In this document: positions 55,147-64,000 of the stretch, piece by piece | How the letters are laid out: each line of letters opens with the position of its first letter | Numbering within the stretch: the stretch's first letter is position 1 | Source: Lachnospiraceae bacterium | GTDB lineage: Bacteria; Bacillota; Clostridia; Lachnospirales; Lachnospiraceae | DNA: 64,000 nucleotides | Direction: 5' to 3' | NCBI GenBank assembly: GCA_021199655.1 | Contig: JAJQHQ010000059.1 | Span: forward strand, 1 to 64,000 | Translations under genes and position numbers: made by a program | Notes under the pieces: generated by a model | The model's input: the letters and a program-made list of their open reading frames with translations, nothing else | What the model was told of the DNA's origin: nothing | Database searches by the model: none

Positions 55147-56427
55147 ATGAAACAGGAGCAATATGGAGTGGTCACTGGTCTTACCGGTGAATATGCGGGG
55201 CGCAGGCTGCGTATGAACGCTAATGAGACACTATGGTTTGGCAGCGATTCCCGCAATAATGCAGTTTTAAGAGGGGAAAACATTTCCCCTCTGCATTGCG
55301 GAATTTCCTGCGACCCGGAAAATAACTGCTTCTGGGTGGCGTGTGAGTCTGAATTCGGTGTCCTTGTGGATGGAGTAAAACGGCTGCGAAAAGGTACTGA
55401 GGTCCGTTTGCCTTCCGGCACGCAGATTCAACTTGGCAGTTATCTTTTTAAACTCTCCTGCGCAGGGGCTGTGCAGGAAAGCGGTGATCACGAAAATAGC
55501 ACAAGGAGAGATTTTTATAGAGACAGTTCGAAAAACAGAAGATATGAGGTATCCGAACCGGAACCTGGGTATTCAGAGACAGAATCGGGAAAAACTCATA
55601 TTACTTCAAAACATATTGGTATTTGCTGCGCTGCTGCGGTGGCCCTTATGTTTATTTGTGTGACCGCGGCTGTCATGGTCAATAATGGCAGATCAGATAA
55701 TGAGAATACCGAATATATATACGTTGAAACAGAGCTTTCGGAGACATCCGGGGAGGTAACTGTAAACAGCCAGGATGATAGTTTGGAGACTTCCAATGAG
55801 AATAATAATAAAGAGATAGAGATTGTCGGGGACGATATTGCGACTGCTACTGGTTCTATTATGCTTGACGGAGGCGAAACAGTATCTATTGCTTTGGATT
55901 CCAACGGATTCTCGGAGGGCAGTCAGATAACATATTATTATAATAGTGATGACGAATATTATACAATTTACAGATACTCTGACTATTCGTTGTATCGTGA
56001 TGACTATACCTGGGTGTCGTTTCAGAAAACGGATGGGGTAGTTGATTACAGGCTTAGATATGAAATCTACGATTGTGACATGACGGATGAGAAACTTGCA
56101 AATGAATTAGCAAGTTATGATCTTTTTCATCAAGATGATTTGGTAATGGGAGATATTTGTACTTTTAAATGGAATAGTGTTAGCTATAAGTATTTTACAG
56201 CTACTCATCTCTTTGATCGGGTGTACAATGACGATGATTTTTGTTGCGACGCGCATTATTGCGTATATATTGTCTGGTGGGAACAGGAGGGTAATATTGT
56301 TTCCGCGTCCTTGAATCTCTGTATTGAGACAGAACTGGGGGGAAGCGTTAGCTGGCCTGAGCCTGGCATAGATTTGCTTATTTATTTGATTGGAGCTGTT
56401 GAAGGCAGTGAATTCTATAGCGGTTGA
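55147..56427 (+). CDS. FHA domain - membrane helix - unknown ectodomain protein
   Basis: 426 residues from ATG 55147 (GGAGG 9 nt upstream). The FHA domain (residues ~6-105) is nearly identical in DNA and protein to that of the previous gene (TLWFGSDSRNNAVLRGENIS). A membrane helix (~156-180, GICCAAAVALMFICVTAAVM) is followed by a Ser/Glu/Asn-rich stalk and a ~150-residue ectodomain rich in Tyr and Asp (YYNSDDEYYTIYRYSDYSLY) that is unlike the LRR. The ectodomain DNA is visibly more A+T-rich. Probably a second receptor with different specificity. Confidence 0.8.
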   Translation: MKQEQYGVVTGLTGEYAGRRLRMNANETLWFGSDSRNNAVLRGENISPLHCGISCDPENNCFWVACESEFGVLVDGVKRLRKGTEVRLPSGTQIQLGSYLFKLSCAGAVQESGDHENSTRRDFYRDSSKNRRYEVSEPEPGYSETESGKTHITSKHIGICCAAAVALMFICVTAAVMVNNGRSDNENTEYIYVETELSETSGEVTVNSQDDSLETSNENNNKEIEIVGDDIATATGSIMLDGGETVSIALDSNGFSEGSQITYYYNSDDEYYTIYRYSDYSLYRDDYTWVSFQKTDGVVDYRLRYEIYDCDMTDEKLANELASYDLFHQDDLVMGDICTFKWNSVSYKYFTATHLFDRVYNDDDFCCDAHYCVYIVWWEQEGNIVSASLNLCIETELGGSVSWPEPGIDLLIYLIGAVEGSEFYSG

Positions 56428-56473
56428 ATGAATATAAAGGTATATTTTATTCCTGCCTGGAGGACAAGAATTT

Positions 56474-59400
56474 ATGTGTGGAAAGAGAAGATTTTATGGC
56501 ATAGCTATTACAGTCGGAACGGTGTGTCTGCTGGCGGCTATCGTAATCAACCTGTACAGGAATGACACTGGTTTGTTTCAATCTGCGGCTTCCTCTTTGT
56601 CTGATGAAGCAACTTCTTCTTTTGTCCTTTTAGCGGATGTATCATATGAAAACACGGTTCTTAATAATCAGGATGCAATGCAGGCAGCGGAAGATCTGGG
56701 TCTATGTAAATCAGCTTCTGATTTGGCAGTATACAATACGACACAGATGCACGGAGAGACTTTTTATCAGTTGCAGCAGATTTATGAAGGAATTGATGTG
56801 TATGGTCATTCTGTCAGTGTTTTGACGGATGAAAATGGAAATATTACAGCGGCCAGTGGAAATTATGTATCTGTTTCAGACATTGACACTGTGCCTTCCT
56901 TATCCTTGGCGGAAGCTGCGGATATCGTATATGCAGATATAGAGAAGACTCTCGGCCTTGATGCAGCGGACCAACTCAGTCTCAGCGATGAGGCTGATTG
57001 CGAATCTGTGATTTTTCTGGATGAATATGAGGAACCGCATCTGACTTATGAAATGCGTCTCCTGGTGGACGGGATGGAGTATGGCACTGCGCTGGTGGAT
57101 GCAGACACGGGCATTCTACTGGAGATGTCGATTATATCTGAACCGGACTTTAGCTCGTACGAGTTTGATACACATGTTTTTGGAAACGCAGTCGTATCTT
57201 TGTCTAAAAACAATACCGACAGTACATATTATATTTTTTCTGATGAACAGAGAAATCTTGTACTTTATGATGCCCTGAAATCAAAAGTAGACTATGAATA
57301 CGACAGTTCTACAGGCAGTGTAAATGTATTCTTTGAAGATAATCCAAATGCGTCTGTCTTGCCTGCTAAAACAAATGATCTTGAGAATGTTAAGTTATCC
57401 TGGACATATGCTTATGCTGGAGCAACACTGACATACGATTATTTTATGGATGTCTTGGGCAGAGATGGTTTTGATGGCTATGGAGGCTCTACGTATATTA
57501 TATGTAATACAGTAAACTCTTTTTCTTTTCTGGAGTCATTGCAGACAAATGCCAGTTCTGTTTTATTGTCAAATGCTTCAGTGCTTTGCTTTGAATGCTC
57601 CAGCAACTTAGCAGGTCTTAATATTGTATCTCACGAGTATTCACACAGCGTTGAAAAATCTATTACATTAAAATCAGCTTCAGAAACTAGTGAAGAGTAT
57701 AAAGCGGTCAGAGAGTCGATCGCCGATATTTTTGCAGAAATGGTAGAAGCCTGGATCACGGGAGAGGATCCGGACTGGATTTATTCTGGCAACAATCGAA
57801 AGCTTTATAACAGTGGGGCCATATTTTCTGACGCGGTCTATGACTATAATAAGTATGGAGGTCTGAACCCTACTCGTGATGAGCATTCGTACAGCACAAT
57901 TTCTTCTTACGCCATGTATTTAATATGGAATTCGTGGCGCAGCGACGGCATGGATGTAGAGACAGCCATGACAGCCATGTCAGAACTTCTTTACCGGGCT
58001 CTGTTTCTTATCCCTGACAATGCGTCCTTTCAGGACTTTGCTTATGTGCTATATACCAGCGGTATGGTGATGGAGATTTCCGGAGAAATAACTCATTCGG
58101 AACTTCAGGCGATTCTGGATGCGTTTAATTCAGTAAATGTAAAAGTGTCGGTGTACGGGCTGAAAGAATACGAATATAATGATTGGGACAGCTTTTATTA
58201 CGATTGTCTGACAGAAGCGGCGTATGCGGTTATATCTGTGGATGGTACAACCATTCAGAATGCTGACGCTCAGGAGCTGGCTGTCCTTTTTATGCTTCCG
58301 CATATAAATGAAAAATTCCCCAGTTATACATATGATGACACATTGGGGGGATTCAGGCTGTCTTCCAGGGAACTGTCTGATCTTTTCTGCAGCATTTACG
58401 GAGACTACAGCCTGTGGAATGAGAGTAATCTGGATTCTCTGACCTATTACAAATGTCTGGACGATGGCTCTTATCTTGTTCCTGTTTCAGAGGAAGATAC
58501 AGCTGTAGCAGCCGGATGGGAATTGAATATTACGGATTATGATCGATTGAAGTCCATAATTACAATGAGTGGAACATTGGTGAGCCCGAAAAGCGAAGGC
58601 AGTGCTTTGTATAATATTGAATTAGAATTTGAGCGAAATGTTTCCGGTGATTTTTTCTTTCGCGGCAGCTATGCTCTTGTCAGTCTGACAGTAGAGCGGG
58701 AGGGTTCCGCGCTGGGAATCTGTTCCGGTGAGATTTATGACGCGGAAACTGGCGCACCCATTCAAAATGCCTGTGTGAGCTTCTATGTTTACGATTCCTG
58801 GCTGCCTGATGAGCTCTATTCGGAAATTCAGAATTCTGTTTTCAGTGATGAGGATGGCTTTTTTTCCTTTGGCGATGATTATGAACCGGGATTCTATAAA
58901 ATTACCTGTCAGGCTGATGGATATCAGGACTATACCGGCTCGATTAAGGTCATAGCGAACAGCGGTAAGAATGGTGTTGACATCTATGCATTGAATGAAA
59001 TTTATATGAATCCTTCTTTTGACACAGATACTATAGAATCATTTGATACAGAGACAGAGACTGAATCACCTGCAACAGAGGCGGATGTGATACAGTTTGG
59101 CAGTGAAGACACCGGCGACTCTTTCGGGGAACAGATTGCCACACTGGCTGCGCAGTATGGCGTGATTGCTACCGGAACAGATTCCTATGATAGTTTATTG
59201 GAAAATATCGACAATACGGCGGAGACATTTTCCTCTTCACGGATCAGTGGTCTGCTGTGCGCGGATATCTATGATTATGACATGGATGGTACGGATGAGT
59301 TGATGGTACTGCGTGTGGATCCTGGAGACTTCTCGGCTGGCGACCTGGATTATGCCAGCACGAATCTTTATGTCTCCATCTATGAAAGTACGGAGAGCGG

Positions 59401-60136
59401 AGTGGTTTTGGCTGCTGAAAAACAGCTGACGCTTACCTGCGGTCTGGGATGGGGCAATACTTCCAATGTGTTCAGTTTGTTCCGCTATATTTCTCAGACC
59501 GGAGATGATTTAGAAGATGACCCGCCTCAGGTTAATCTGGGTTTTGATTATTACTGCAATCTGTCAGGGGCTGATCTTACGTTCGGCCTGATCGCATTAA
59601 CATATGATGGTGCGAATCTGCTTCTTGCTGACGGCCTTGAATGTATGGAGGATGCGGATGAGAATTATGCGGCTATGTATGTGGCATCAGATGAGGGAGC
59701 GCTGACGAATCTGACCGGCAGAATGTATCGAAACGAAGAGAATGGCTGGAGCACGAATGATCGTAATAATGGAGATGGCTTTTACGGATTTGATGGTGAC
59801 TTTACAGATTATGAGGCATGTTTCGATCAGCTGCTGCGAGTCCGTTTTGACCTGTGGGATGAGCTGGCCTTCCGGTCCATGTTTGGAGAACTGAATGTTT
59901 CATCCGTTTCCGGGCTGGCATATGTTATCGGTCTGTCACCGGCGGAACTTTACGACGATAGTTCCATCACCGAGCTGTGTACAATCCAGGCTCCCTGGTA
60001 TCAGGGCGGAATTACGCTGACGTGTGAGGATGATGGTGGGCTGCTGGATTCTTACAGAGGCAATGCAGATACGAATTCAGTTGAGACAGATTCGGATGAG
60101 ACAATCATCGTATTGAGTGCCACGATAGACGGATGA
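56474..60136 (+). CDS. Secreted thermolysin-like (M4) metalloprotease with Cna-B-like and C-terminal domains
   Basis: 1220 residues, ATG 56474 after GGAGGAC. Signal peptide or anchor: GIAITVGTVCLLAAIVINLY. Next are FTP/PepSY-like propeptide parts (~60-220; YQLQQIYEGIDVYGHSVSVL), then a metalloprotease domain with NIVSHEYSHSVEKS (zinc ligands His387 and His391, base Glu388) and the third ligand Glu414 in RESIADIFAEM; DEHSYSTISSYAMYLIW is the substrate-side His. From ~755 a Cna-B/carboxypeptidase-regulatory-like fold (GEIYDAETGAPIQNACVSFY) and a C-terminal domain with YDYDMDGTDELMVLRVD. Far longer than usual M4 enzymes. Co-operonic with a subtilase sharing these modules. Confidence 0.87.
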   Translation: MCGKRRFYGIAITVGTVCLLAAIVINLYRNDTGLFQSAASSLSDEATSSFVLLADVSYENTVLNNQDAMQAAEDLGLCKSASDLAVYNTTQMHGETFYQLQQIYEGIDVYGHSVSVLTDENGNITAASGNYVSVSDIDTVPSLSLAEAADIVYADIEKTLGLDAADQLSLSDEADCESVIFLDEYEEPHLTYEMRLLVDGMEYGTALVDADTGILLEMSIISEPDFSSYEFDTHVFGNAVVSLSKNNTDSTYYIFSDEQRNLVLYDALKSKVDYEYDSSTGSVNVFFEDNPNASVLPAKTNDLENVKLSWTYAYAGATLTYDYFMDVLGRDGFDGYGGSTYIICNTVNSFSFLESLQTNASSVLLSNASVLCFECSSNLAGLNIVSHEYSHSVEKSITLKSASETSEEYKAVRESIADIFAEMVEAWITGEDPDWIYSGNNRKLYNSGAIFSDAVYDYNKYGGLNPTRDEHSYSTISSYAMYLIWNSWRSDGMDVETAMTAMSELLYRALFLIPDNASFQDFAYVLYTSGMVMEISGEITHSELQAILDAFNSVNVKVSVYGLKEYEYNDWDSFYYDCLTEAAYAVISVDGTTIQNADAQELAVLFMLPHINEKFPSYTYDDTLGGFRLSSRELSDLFCSIYGDYSLWNESNLDSLTYYKCLDDGSYLVPVSEEDTAVAAGWELNITDYDRLKSIITMSGTLVSPKSEGSALYNIELEFERNVSGDFFFRGSYALVSLTVEREGSALGICSGEIYDAETGAPIQNACVSFYVYDSWLPDELYSEIQNSVFSDEDGFFSFGDDYEPGFYKITCQADGYQDYTGSIKVIANSGKNGVDIYALNEIYMNPSFDTDTIESFDTETETESPATEADVIQFGSEDTGDSFGEQIATLAAQYGVIATGTDSYDSLLENIDNTAETFSSSRISGLLCADIYDYDMDGTDELMVLRVDPGDFSAGDLDYASTNLYVSIYESTESGVVLAAEKQLTLTCGLGWGNTSNVFSLFRYISQTGDDLEDDPPQVNLGFDYYCNLSGADLTFGLIALTYDGANLLLADGLECMEDADENYAAMYVASDEGALTNLTGRMYRNEENGWSTNDRNNGDGFYGFDGDFTDYEACFDQLLRVRFDLWDELAFRSMFGELNVSSVSGLAYVIGLSPAELYDDSSITELCTIQAPWYQGGITLTCEDDGGLLDSYRGNADTNSVETDSDETIIVLSATIDG

Positions 60137-60187
60137 TTTTGTAGCTGCATGTTTTGCATAAAGGAAGCAATTTTGGAGGAAGCAATC

Positions 60188-63001
60188 GTGAAAAGGAAAG
60201 CATATGGTATGGCAGTGCTGCTGCTTGCAATAATTCTGGTTGGGGCGATTAGTCTTGAATTGCTGGGGCTGGCACCATGGGAAGCATTAACAGGAGGAGA
60301 TTCTCTGCCTGTTCCTGAAGAGTATGCGGATCAGATCACGGTTTATGAAAATGGGGATTTTGTTTATACTTATACAGAAGACCATATTGCTTTGGATACG
60401 GATGAATGGGTGATTTACGTTGATGAACTGGTTGATGTATTTCTGACAGAGGAATTATCTGGTGCTGAGAAACAGGAGCTGGCGGCTCAGGTAAACGGTA
60501 CGATCGTTACCGATATTTCTGGAATTGTGAATATGATGCAGATTCTGGTAGATGTGACGGATTATGCTGGTATATGTGAATATGCGGATATTCTGAATGA
60601 AAATGAGATTGTACGGAGTGCCTCGTTTGATGTGCCTTTTTATAATGAAGATATGTCAGTATATTCCGATAATAATCCATGGTCTGATACAGGAGAGGAG
60701 GAAGATCGAGGAAATGAAGAGAACCCAAATGGAAATGACTGGTGGGCTGAAGCGATAGGGGCGTATACTGCCTGGAGCTATGAAGATTATTTTACATCTG
60801 ATGTTGTGGCTGGTGTGCTTGATGGAGTTGTGAACACAGAACATGAGGATTTAAGTTCGTGTATTCAATTAATTAACTATACTCCTGGGAAATATAGTGA
60901 TCATGGAACTATGGTTGCCGGGATTATTGGTGCTACTGATAACAATGTGGGAATCCGAGGTATTGCAAGTAGTACAAATTACAATCTGACGATTTATGCT
61001 ATTGATCAGACTGGTAATTCTGATACCTCAATATCAGTGGACGATAAATATAATCTATATAGTTATACAGTAAATAGCGGTTCTTTTTTTGAGTCAATAA
61101 AGACTTTTCTGGAAAAAGATGTTAAAGTCATAAATATGTCTTTTGGATATTCTCATCCATTTACAGAAAGTAAGTATAAAGAATTGGTTAAAAGTCAGGA
61201 TTCGTCTATAAAAAAATTTATTGACAAGAATGTTGCTTATAATACCTATTTAGAGATTGTAGAAAATGCTGCAGATTCTATATCAGAATTATGTATTGAT
61301 TTAATGATTGATTTATTAGATATGGGGCAAGATTTTCTGATAGTAGAGGCAGCTGGAAATGGCTGGAATAACGGTGGGGAAGGACATGATTCAACATATT
61401 GCACAGGATACTTTACCGGTATACGAAAGGATTTATTTTCTGATGAAAATATGGACTACTATAATGCGGTTAATGAACATATTTTGATTGTGGGATGTGT
61501 AGAAAACTATACAGACGATGATGGAAACTATAGAATGTACACATATTCGAATTTTGGGGAAAATGTTGATATTTGTGCTCCTGGATATAACATTTATCAT
61601 TTGAGTGGAGACGGGTATATCACTGATCTTGGAGGAACATCCGCCGCTGCACCAATGGTAACCGGAGCCGCAGCTTTGCTGTGGTCTATTGAACCATCGC
61701 TGACAGCATCCGAAGTTCGAGGTTATCTTCTGTCAGAGCATAATTCAATTCATGCTGTTTCAGTTTATTCAGAGGATATGTATCCAATGCTCAATGTTGG
61801 TGCGGCGGTGGAAGCTCTTCTGGAAGATATCGAAAATCTGGGAACCTGTTCCGGTAATGTGTATGATTCCCTGACAGAGGAGCCGGTTGAGGGTGCTGTA
61901 GTGACGATCACAAATGTCCGGGAGTATAATACGTTTGAACGCATCTGGAATTATATTAAGAATGCTTTTGACCACGATTCTCTGGAAACCAGAGAGATTG
62001 AAATATCTACAACAACAGATGAATACGGGTGGTATCTTTTGGATGAAAATATATCAGCGGGAGAGTATGAGCTCACCGTTGAAGCAGATGGATATTATAC
62101 TTATTCGGAAACGACGACCGTCAAGCCGAATGGAGCTCTTGACTCAACGGTTTATTATGTCGATACAATCTATCTGGTTCCGCTAAGCGAGAGCAGCAGT
62201 ATTCCTGTGATCCGGGAGAGGGAAACGGAAGCAGAGGCTGAACCGTCGGCAGCAGAGGCAGATGAGACCGCTTCCATGTACGCCGCCTATCTTGAAGTGA
62301 TCGAGTCCTACGAGTCTCAGTACGGAGCAGGTTCTTACTATATCTGGGATCAGACCGATTATTACACTTATTATAAGGTCTCTGGTGTGTACCTGATCGA
62401 ACTGCTGGATTTCGATGGAGACGGGCAGGAGGAACTGATGCTCTGTGTGCTGGATCCGGATTCCAGTGCTCCGGTCTATGGCGCTTCTGTATTTGCCGAT
62501 GTATGGGCCTACAAAGATGGAGAAGCTGTTCTGGTCTATTCGCCGGAGCTTCAGGCTGATGAGTCGTACGATATGCTACACGATGGAGGTGTCTGGTATG
62601 AGGAAGGTGTTTGCATGAATATTATAGCCGCGAGTGAAATACAGATATATTTTGCATACACCAGCTATAACGGGAAAATTTATATGATGCAGGGCTTGTG
62701 GGGCGGCGTCACTAATGAGTACTATTACGGATATGAGGACGGAGAGTTTCATCTGGTGCATACCAGTGTTGAAGACGAAGATACCCGTACCTGTTATGTT
62801 GACGGCGAAGCTGTATCCGATTCGGAATGGCAGGAACAGCGGGAATTGTGGAATGCGGGAATGGTCCAGTACCATCTGCTATCCGTTGATGATACAAGTG
62901 AGCTGCAGGGAATGCTGTCAATAGCGGAAGAGACAAAATCATTTATCCGAGCTAATGCAGGAGATGAAGAAGAAACTGAATTAATGGTAGTAATACAGTA
63001 G
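60188..63001 (+). CDS. Secreted subtilisin-like (S8) serine protease with Cna-B-like and C-terminal domains
   Basis: 937 residues from GTG 60188 (GGAGGA upstream; the frame from 60149 is not supported). N-terminal signal/anchor: GMAVLLLAIILVGAISLELL. Catalytic residues: Asp212 (VVAGVLDGVVNTEHEDLS), His239 (YSDHGTMVAGIIGA), oxyanion Asn391 (EAAGNGWNN) and Ser485 (GGTSAAAPMVTGAAAL). A Cna-B-like fold follows (GNVYDSLTEEPVEGAVVTIT), then a C-terminal domain with LLDFDGDGQEELMLCVLDPD as in the M4 protein. The catalytic part (about 60840-61800) is more A+T-rich than the flanks. Last gene of the operon. Confidence 0.9.
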   Translation: MKRKAYGMAVLLLAIILVGAISLELLGLAPWEALTGGDSLPVPEEYADQITVYENGDFVYTYTEDHIALDTDEWVIYVDELVDVFLTEELSGAEKQELAAQVNGTIVTDISGIVNMMQILVDVTDYAGICEYADILNENEIVRSASFDVPFYNEDMSVYSDNNPWSDTGEEEDRGNEENPNGNDWWAEAIGAYTAWSYEDYFTSDVVAGVLDGVVNTEHEDLSSCIQLINYTPGKYSDHGTMVAGIIGATDNNVGIRGIASSTNYNLTIYAIDQTGNSDTSISVDDKYNLYSYTVNSGSFFESIKTFLEKDVKVINMSFGYSHPFTESKYKELVKSQDSSIKKFIDKNVAYNTYLEIVENAADSISELCIDLMIDLLDMGQDFLIVEAAGNGWNNGGEGHDSTYCTGYFTGIRKDLFSDENMDYYNAVNEHILIVGCVENYTDDDGNYRMYTYSNFGENVDICAPGYNIYHLSGDGYITDLGGTSAAAPMVTGAAALLWSIEPSLTASEVRGYLLSEHNSIHAVSVYSEDMYPMLNVGAAVEALLEDIENLGTCSGNVYDSLTEEPVEGAVVTITNVREYNTFERIWNYIKNAFDHDSLETREIEISTTTDEYGWYLLDENISAGEYELTVEADGYYTYSETTTVKPNGALDSTVYYVDTIYLVPLSESSSIPVIRERETEAEAEPSAAEADETASMYAAYLEVIESYESQYGAGSYYIWDQTDYYTYYKVSGVYLIELLDFDGDGQEELMLCVLDPDSSAPVYGASVFADVWAYKDGEAVLVYSPELQADESYDMLHDGGVWYEEGVCMNIIAASEIQIYFAYTSYNGKIYMMQGLWGGVTNEYYYGYEDGEFHLVHTSVEDEDTRTCYVDGEAVSDSEWQEQRELWNAGMVQYHLLSVDDTSELQGMLSIAEETKSFIRANAGDEEETELMVVIQ

Positions 63002-63021
63002 AAAGCGGCAAAACTGATAAG

Positions 63022-63055
63022 CGCCCCTGCGGCATCCTGACGGATGGCAGGGGCG
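63022..63055. terminator. Strong hairpin between convergent genes
   Basis: CGCCCCTGC/GCAGGGGCG with an inner CATCC/GGATG stem. Ends the large operon; it has only a weak T-tail. Confidence 0.75.
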
Positions 63056-63067
63056 TTAAGCCGTATT

Positions 63068-64000
63068 TTAATACCAGACTTCTTTTTCCATAACGACCTC
63101 GCATTGCTTTTTATAGCAGGCAATGCCGTATTTGAGAATTTTATGCATATCATCCTCTTTCAGTTCAGCGGTATAATTGTTTTTATTAATCTGGTCCAGA
63201 GCTTCCTTACATGCTGCGTTCAGATTCCCGCCTTCCGCATATTTCACCTCGATGATAATACCGATGCCTTCCTCTTCGATTTCAATCTGAATGTCATAGA
63301 ATCCGTCGCCCGCTTCTCCATTTGAGCTGACGCCCCAGTCGCTTTTATAGAACATAATTCCAAGGATCAGGCCGTGATAAAAGTTTTCCTTAAATTCTTT
63401 TCTGACAGCGGTATCGCGGATACTGATCGTCTTTCCCATACACTTTGTGAACACCCGCTCGACATCGGTTGTATCACCATTCTTCAGTGCAGCGCAGAAT
63501 TCGGTCACTAAAGTGCCGTCTTCTGCCACTTTTTCTTCAAATAAGTCCAGAATAAATTCGCTGAAGATTTCTCGGACTTCGTTGTTTGGAATTTTAAGAC
63601 GAACCAGATTTCACGTACTTCCGCATCAGTAAAGCCGAACTGTTCGTCACATTCCGCGTCCAGAAGGGAGTATATTTTCAGATTGTTCAATCCGGTAAAG
63701 ATACTTTCTTTTGAAACCCTGAGGCAGCCTGTCATTACCGAAAAAAACAGGCTGTCGTTCGTTTTTAAAGCGGCATCTAACATATTTCGGATCAGAACGA
63801 TCATCTTGTCATAGTAGCCGTGTTCATTCGCTTTTGCCAGAGGCACGTCGTATTCATCAATCAGAATGATCACTTTCCGGCCATAATGTTTTTCCAAAAG
63901 CCGGGATAAGGTATTCAGACTGCCGGTGATTGTAGACTCGGACATGGCAAAGGTGCTTTGTAATGTGTCGTCGACTTTAATAAGCTGACGATAATTGCAT
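63068..64000 (-). pseudogene. Decayed DUF1703-type AAA-ATPase / PD-(D/E)XK nuclease gene, partial
   Basis: Read on the minus strand the frame is open from the window edge (RQLIKVDDTLQSTFAMSEST) through KVIILIDEYDVPLAKA (Walker B-like) to FGFTDAEVREI near 63610. Then it jumps to VRLKIPNNEVREIFSEFILD in another frame, and ends with the nuclease part DIQIEIEEEGIGIIIEVKYA (PD-(D/E)XK Glu-x-Lys). The ~130 residues normally found between these blocks are missing, and the deletion, perhaps at the EVREI repeat, put the two parts out of frame. Such genes are abundant in gut Firmicutes and Bacteroidetes. The 5' end is outside the window. Confidence 0.8.

Noticed and set aside
53172-56427. The FHA duplication as an insertion sequence
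   Set aside because: The repeated part is in-frame coding sequence of two genes, without terminal inverted repeats or transposase.

Overview
The window is a chromosomal segment of a spore-forming, low-to-moderate GC Firmicute, most likely a Lachnospiraceae-type Clostridium relative. The evidence is strong AGGAGG-type ribosome binding sites, Spo0A, a GerA-family germination protein, SufCBDSU with SufU, ECF-type pantothenate uptake next to type III pantothenate kinase, clostridial glycogen genes (glgB, glgA) and a large 2-hydroxyacyl-CoA dehydratase activase fusion. The genus cannot be read from the sequence alone.

Region 1 (1-9.2 kb) is an A+T-richer accessory island. It holds a GrpB/pyrophosphatase-like fusion cut by the window edge, an AbiE-type toxin-antitoxin pair, a sugar acetyltransferase, a Schlafen/AlbA_2 ATP-binding protein with a small HTH partner, a Cys-rich DUF3795 protein, a histidine phosphatase, a nitrilase-family amidohydrolase and several intact, broken or residual GNAT acetyltransferases. 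Two copies of a ~230-bp structured non-coding repeat (879-1108 and 8915-9146), in the same orientation, bracket most of it.

Region 2 (9.2-46 kb) is core housekeeping: aminotransferase, germination protein, a phosphoribosyltransferase-like protein, the giant activase, tgt-yajC, leuB-ilvD-ilvB (branched-chain amino acids), serC-serA-DUF1015 (serine), glgB, a His-rich CsoR-like repressor, tRNA-Thr(CGT), glgA, an AraC regulator with a divergent M24 peptidase, coaX-panT, spo0A, sufCBDSU and a LysR regulator. A short hairpin element recurs in the glgB and sufC leaders with a compensatory base change, and a weaker copy precedes serC. Several coding or leader regions carry short tandem repeats.

Region 3 (46.1-63.0 kb) is the most interesting part: eleven same-strand, closely packed genes that look like one operon. 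In order they encode an HTH protein, a polytopic membrane protein, two membrane-anchored zinc-ribbon proteins, a PP2C-like phosphatase, a Ser/Thr-kinase-like protein, a TerY-like vWA protein, an FHA-TM-LRR protein, an FHA-TM-ectodomain protein, a secreted thermolysin-like (M4) protease and a secreted subtilase. The vWA/PP2C/kinase triad resembles the TerY-phosphorylation module; here it is joined to transmembrane FHA proteins and exported proteases. My inference is a phospho-dependent envelope signalling or processing system, possibly for defence or interbacterial conflict. A decayed AAA/PD-(D/E)XK (DUF1703-type) gene follows on the other strand and runs off the window.
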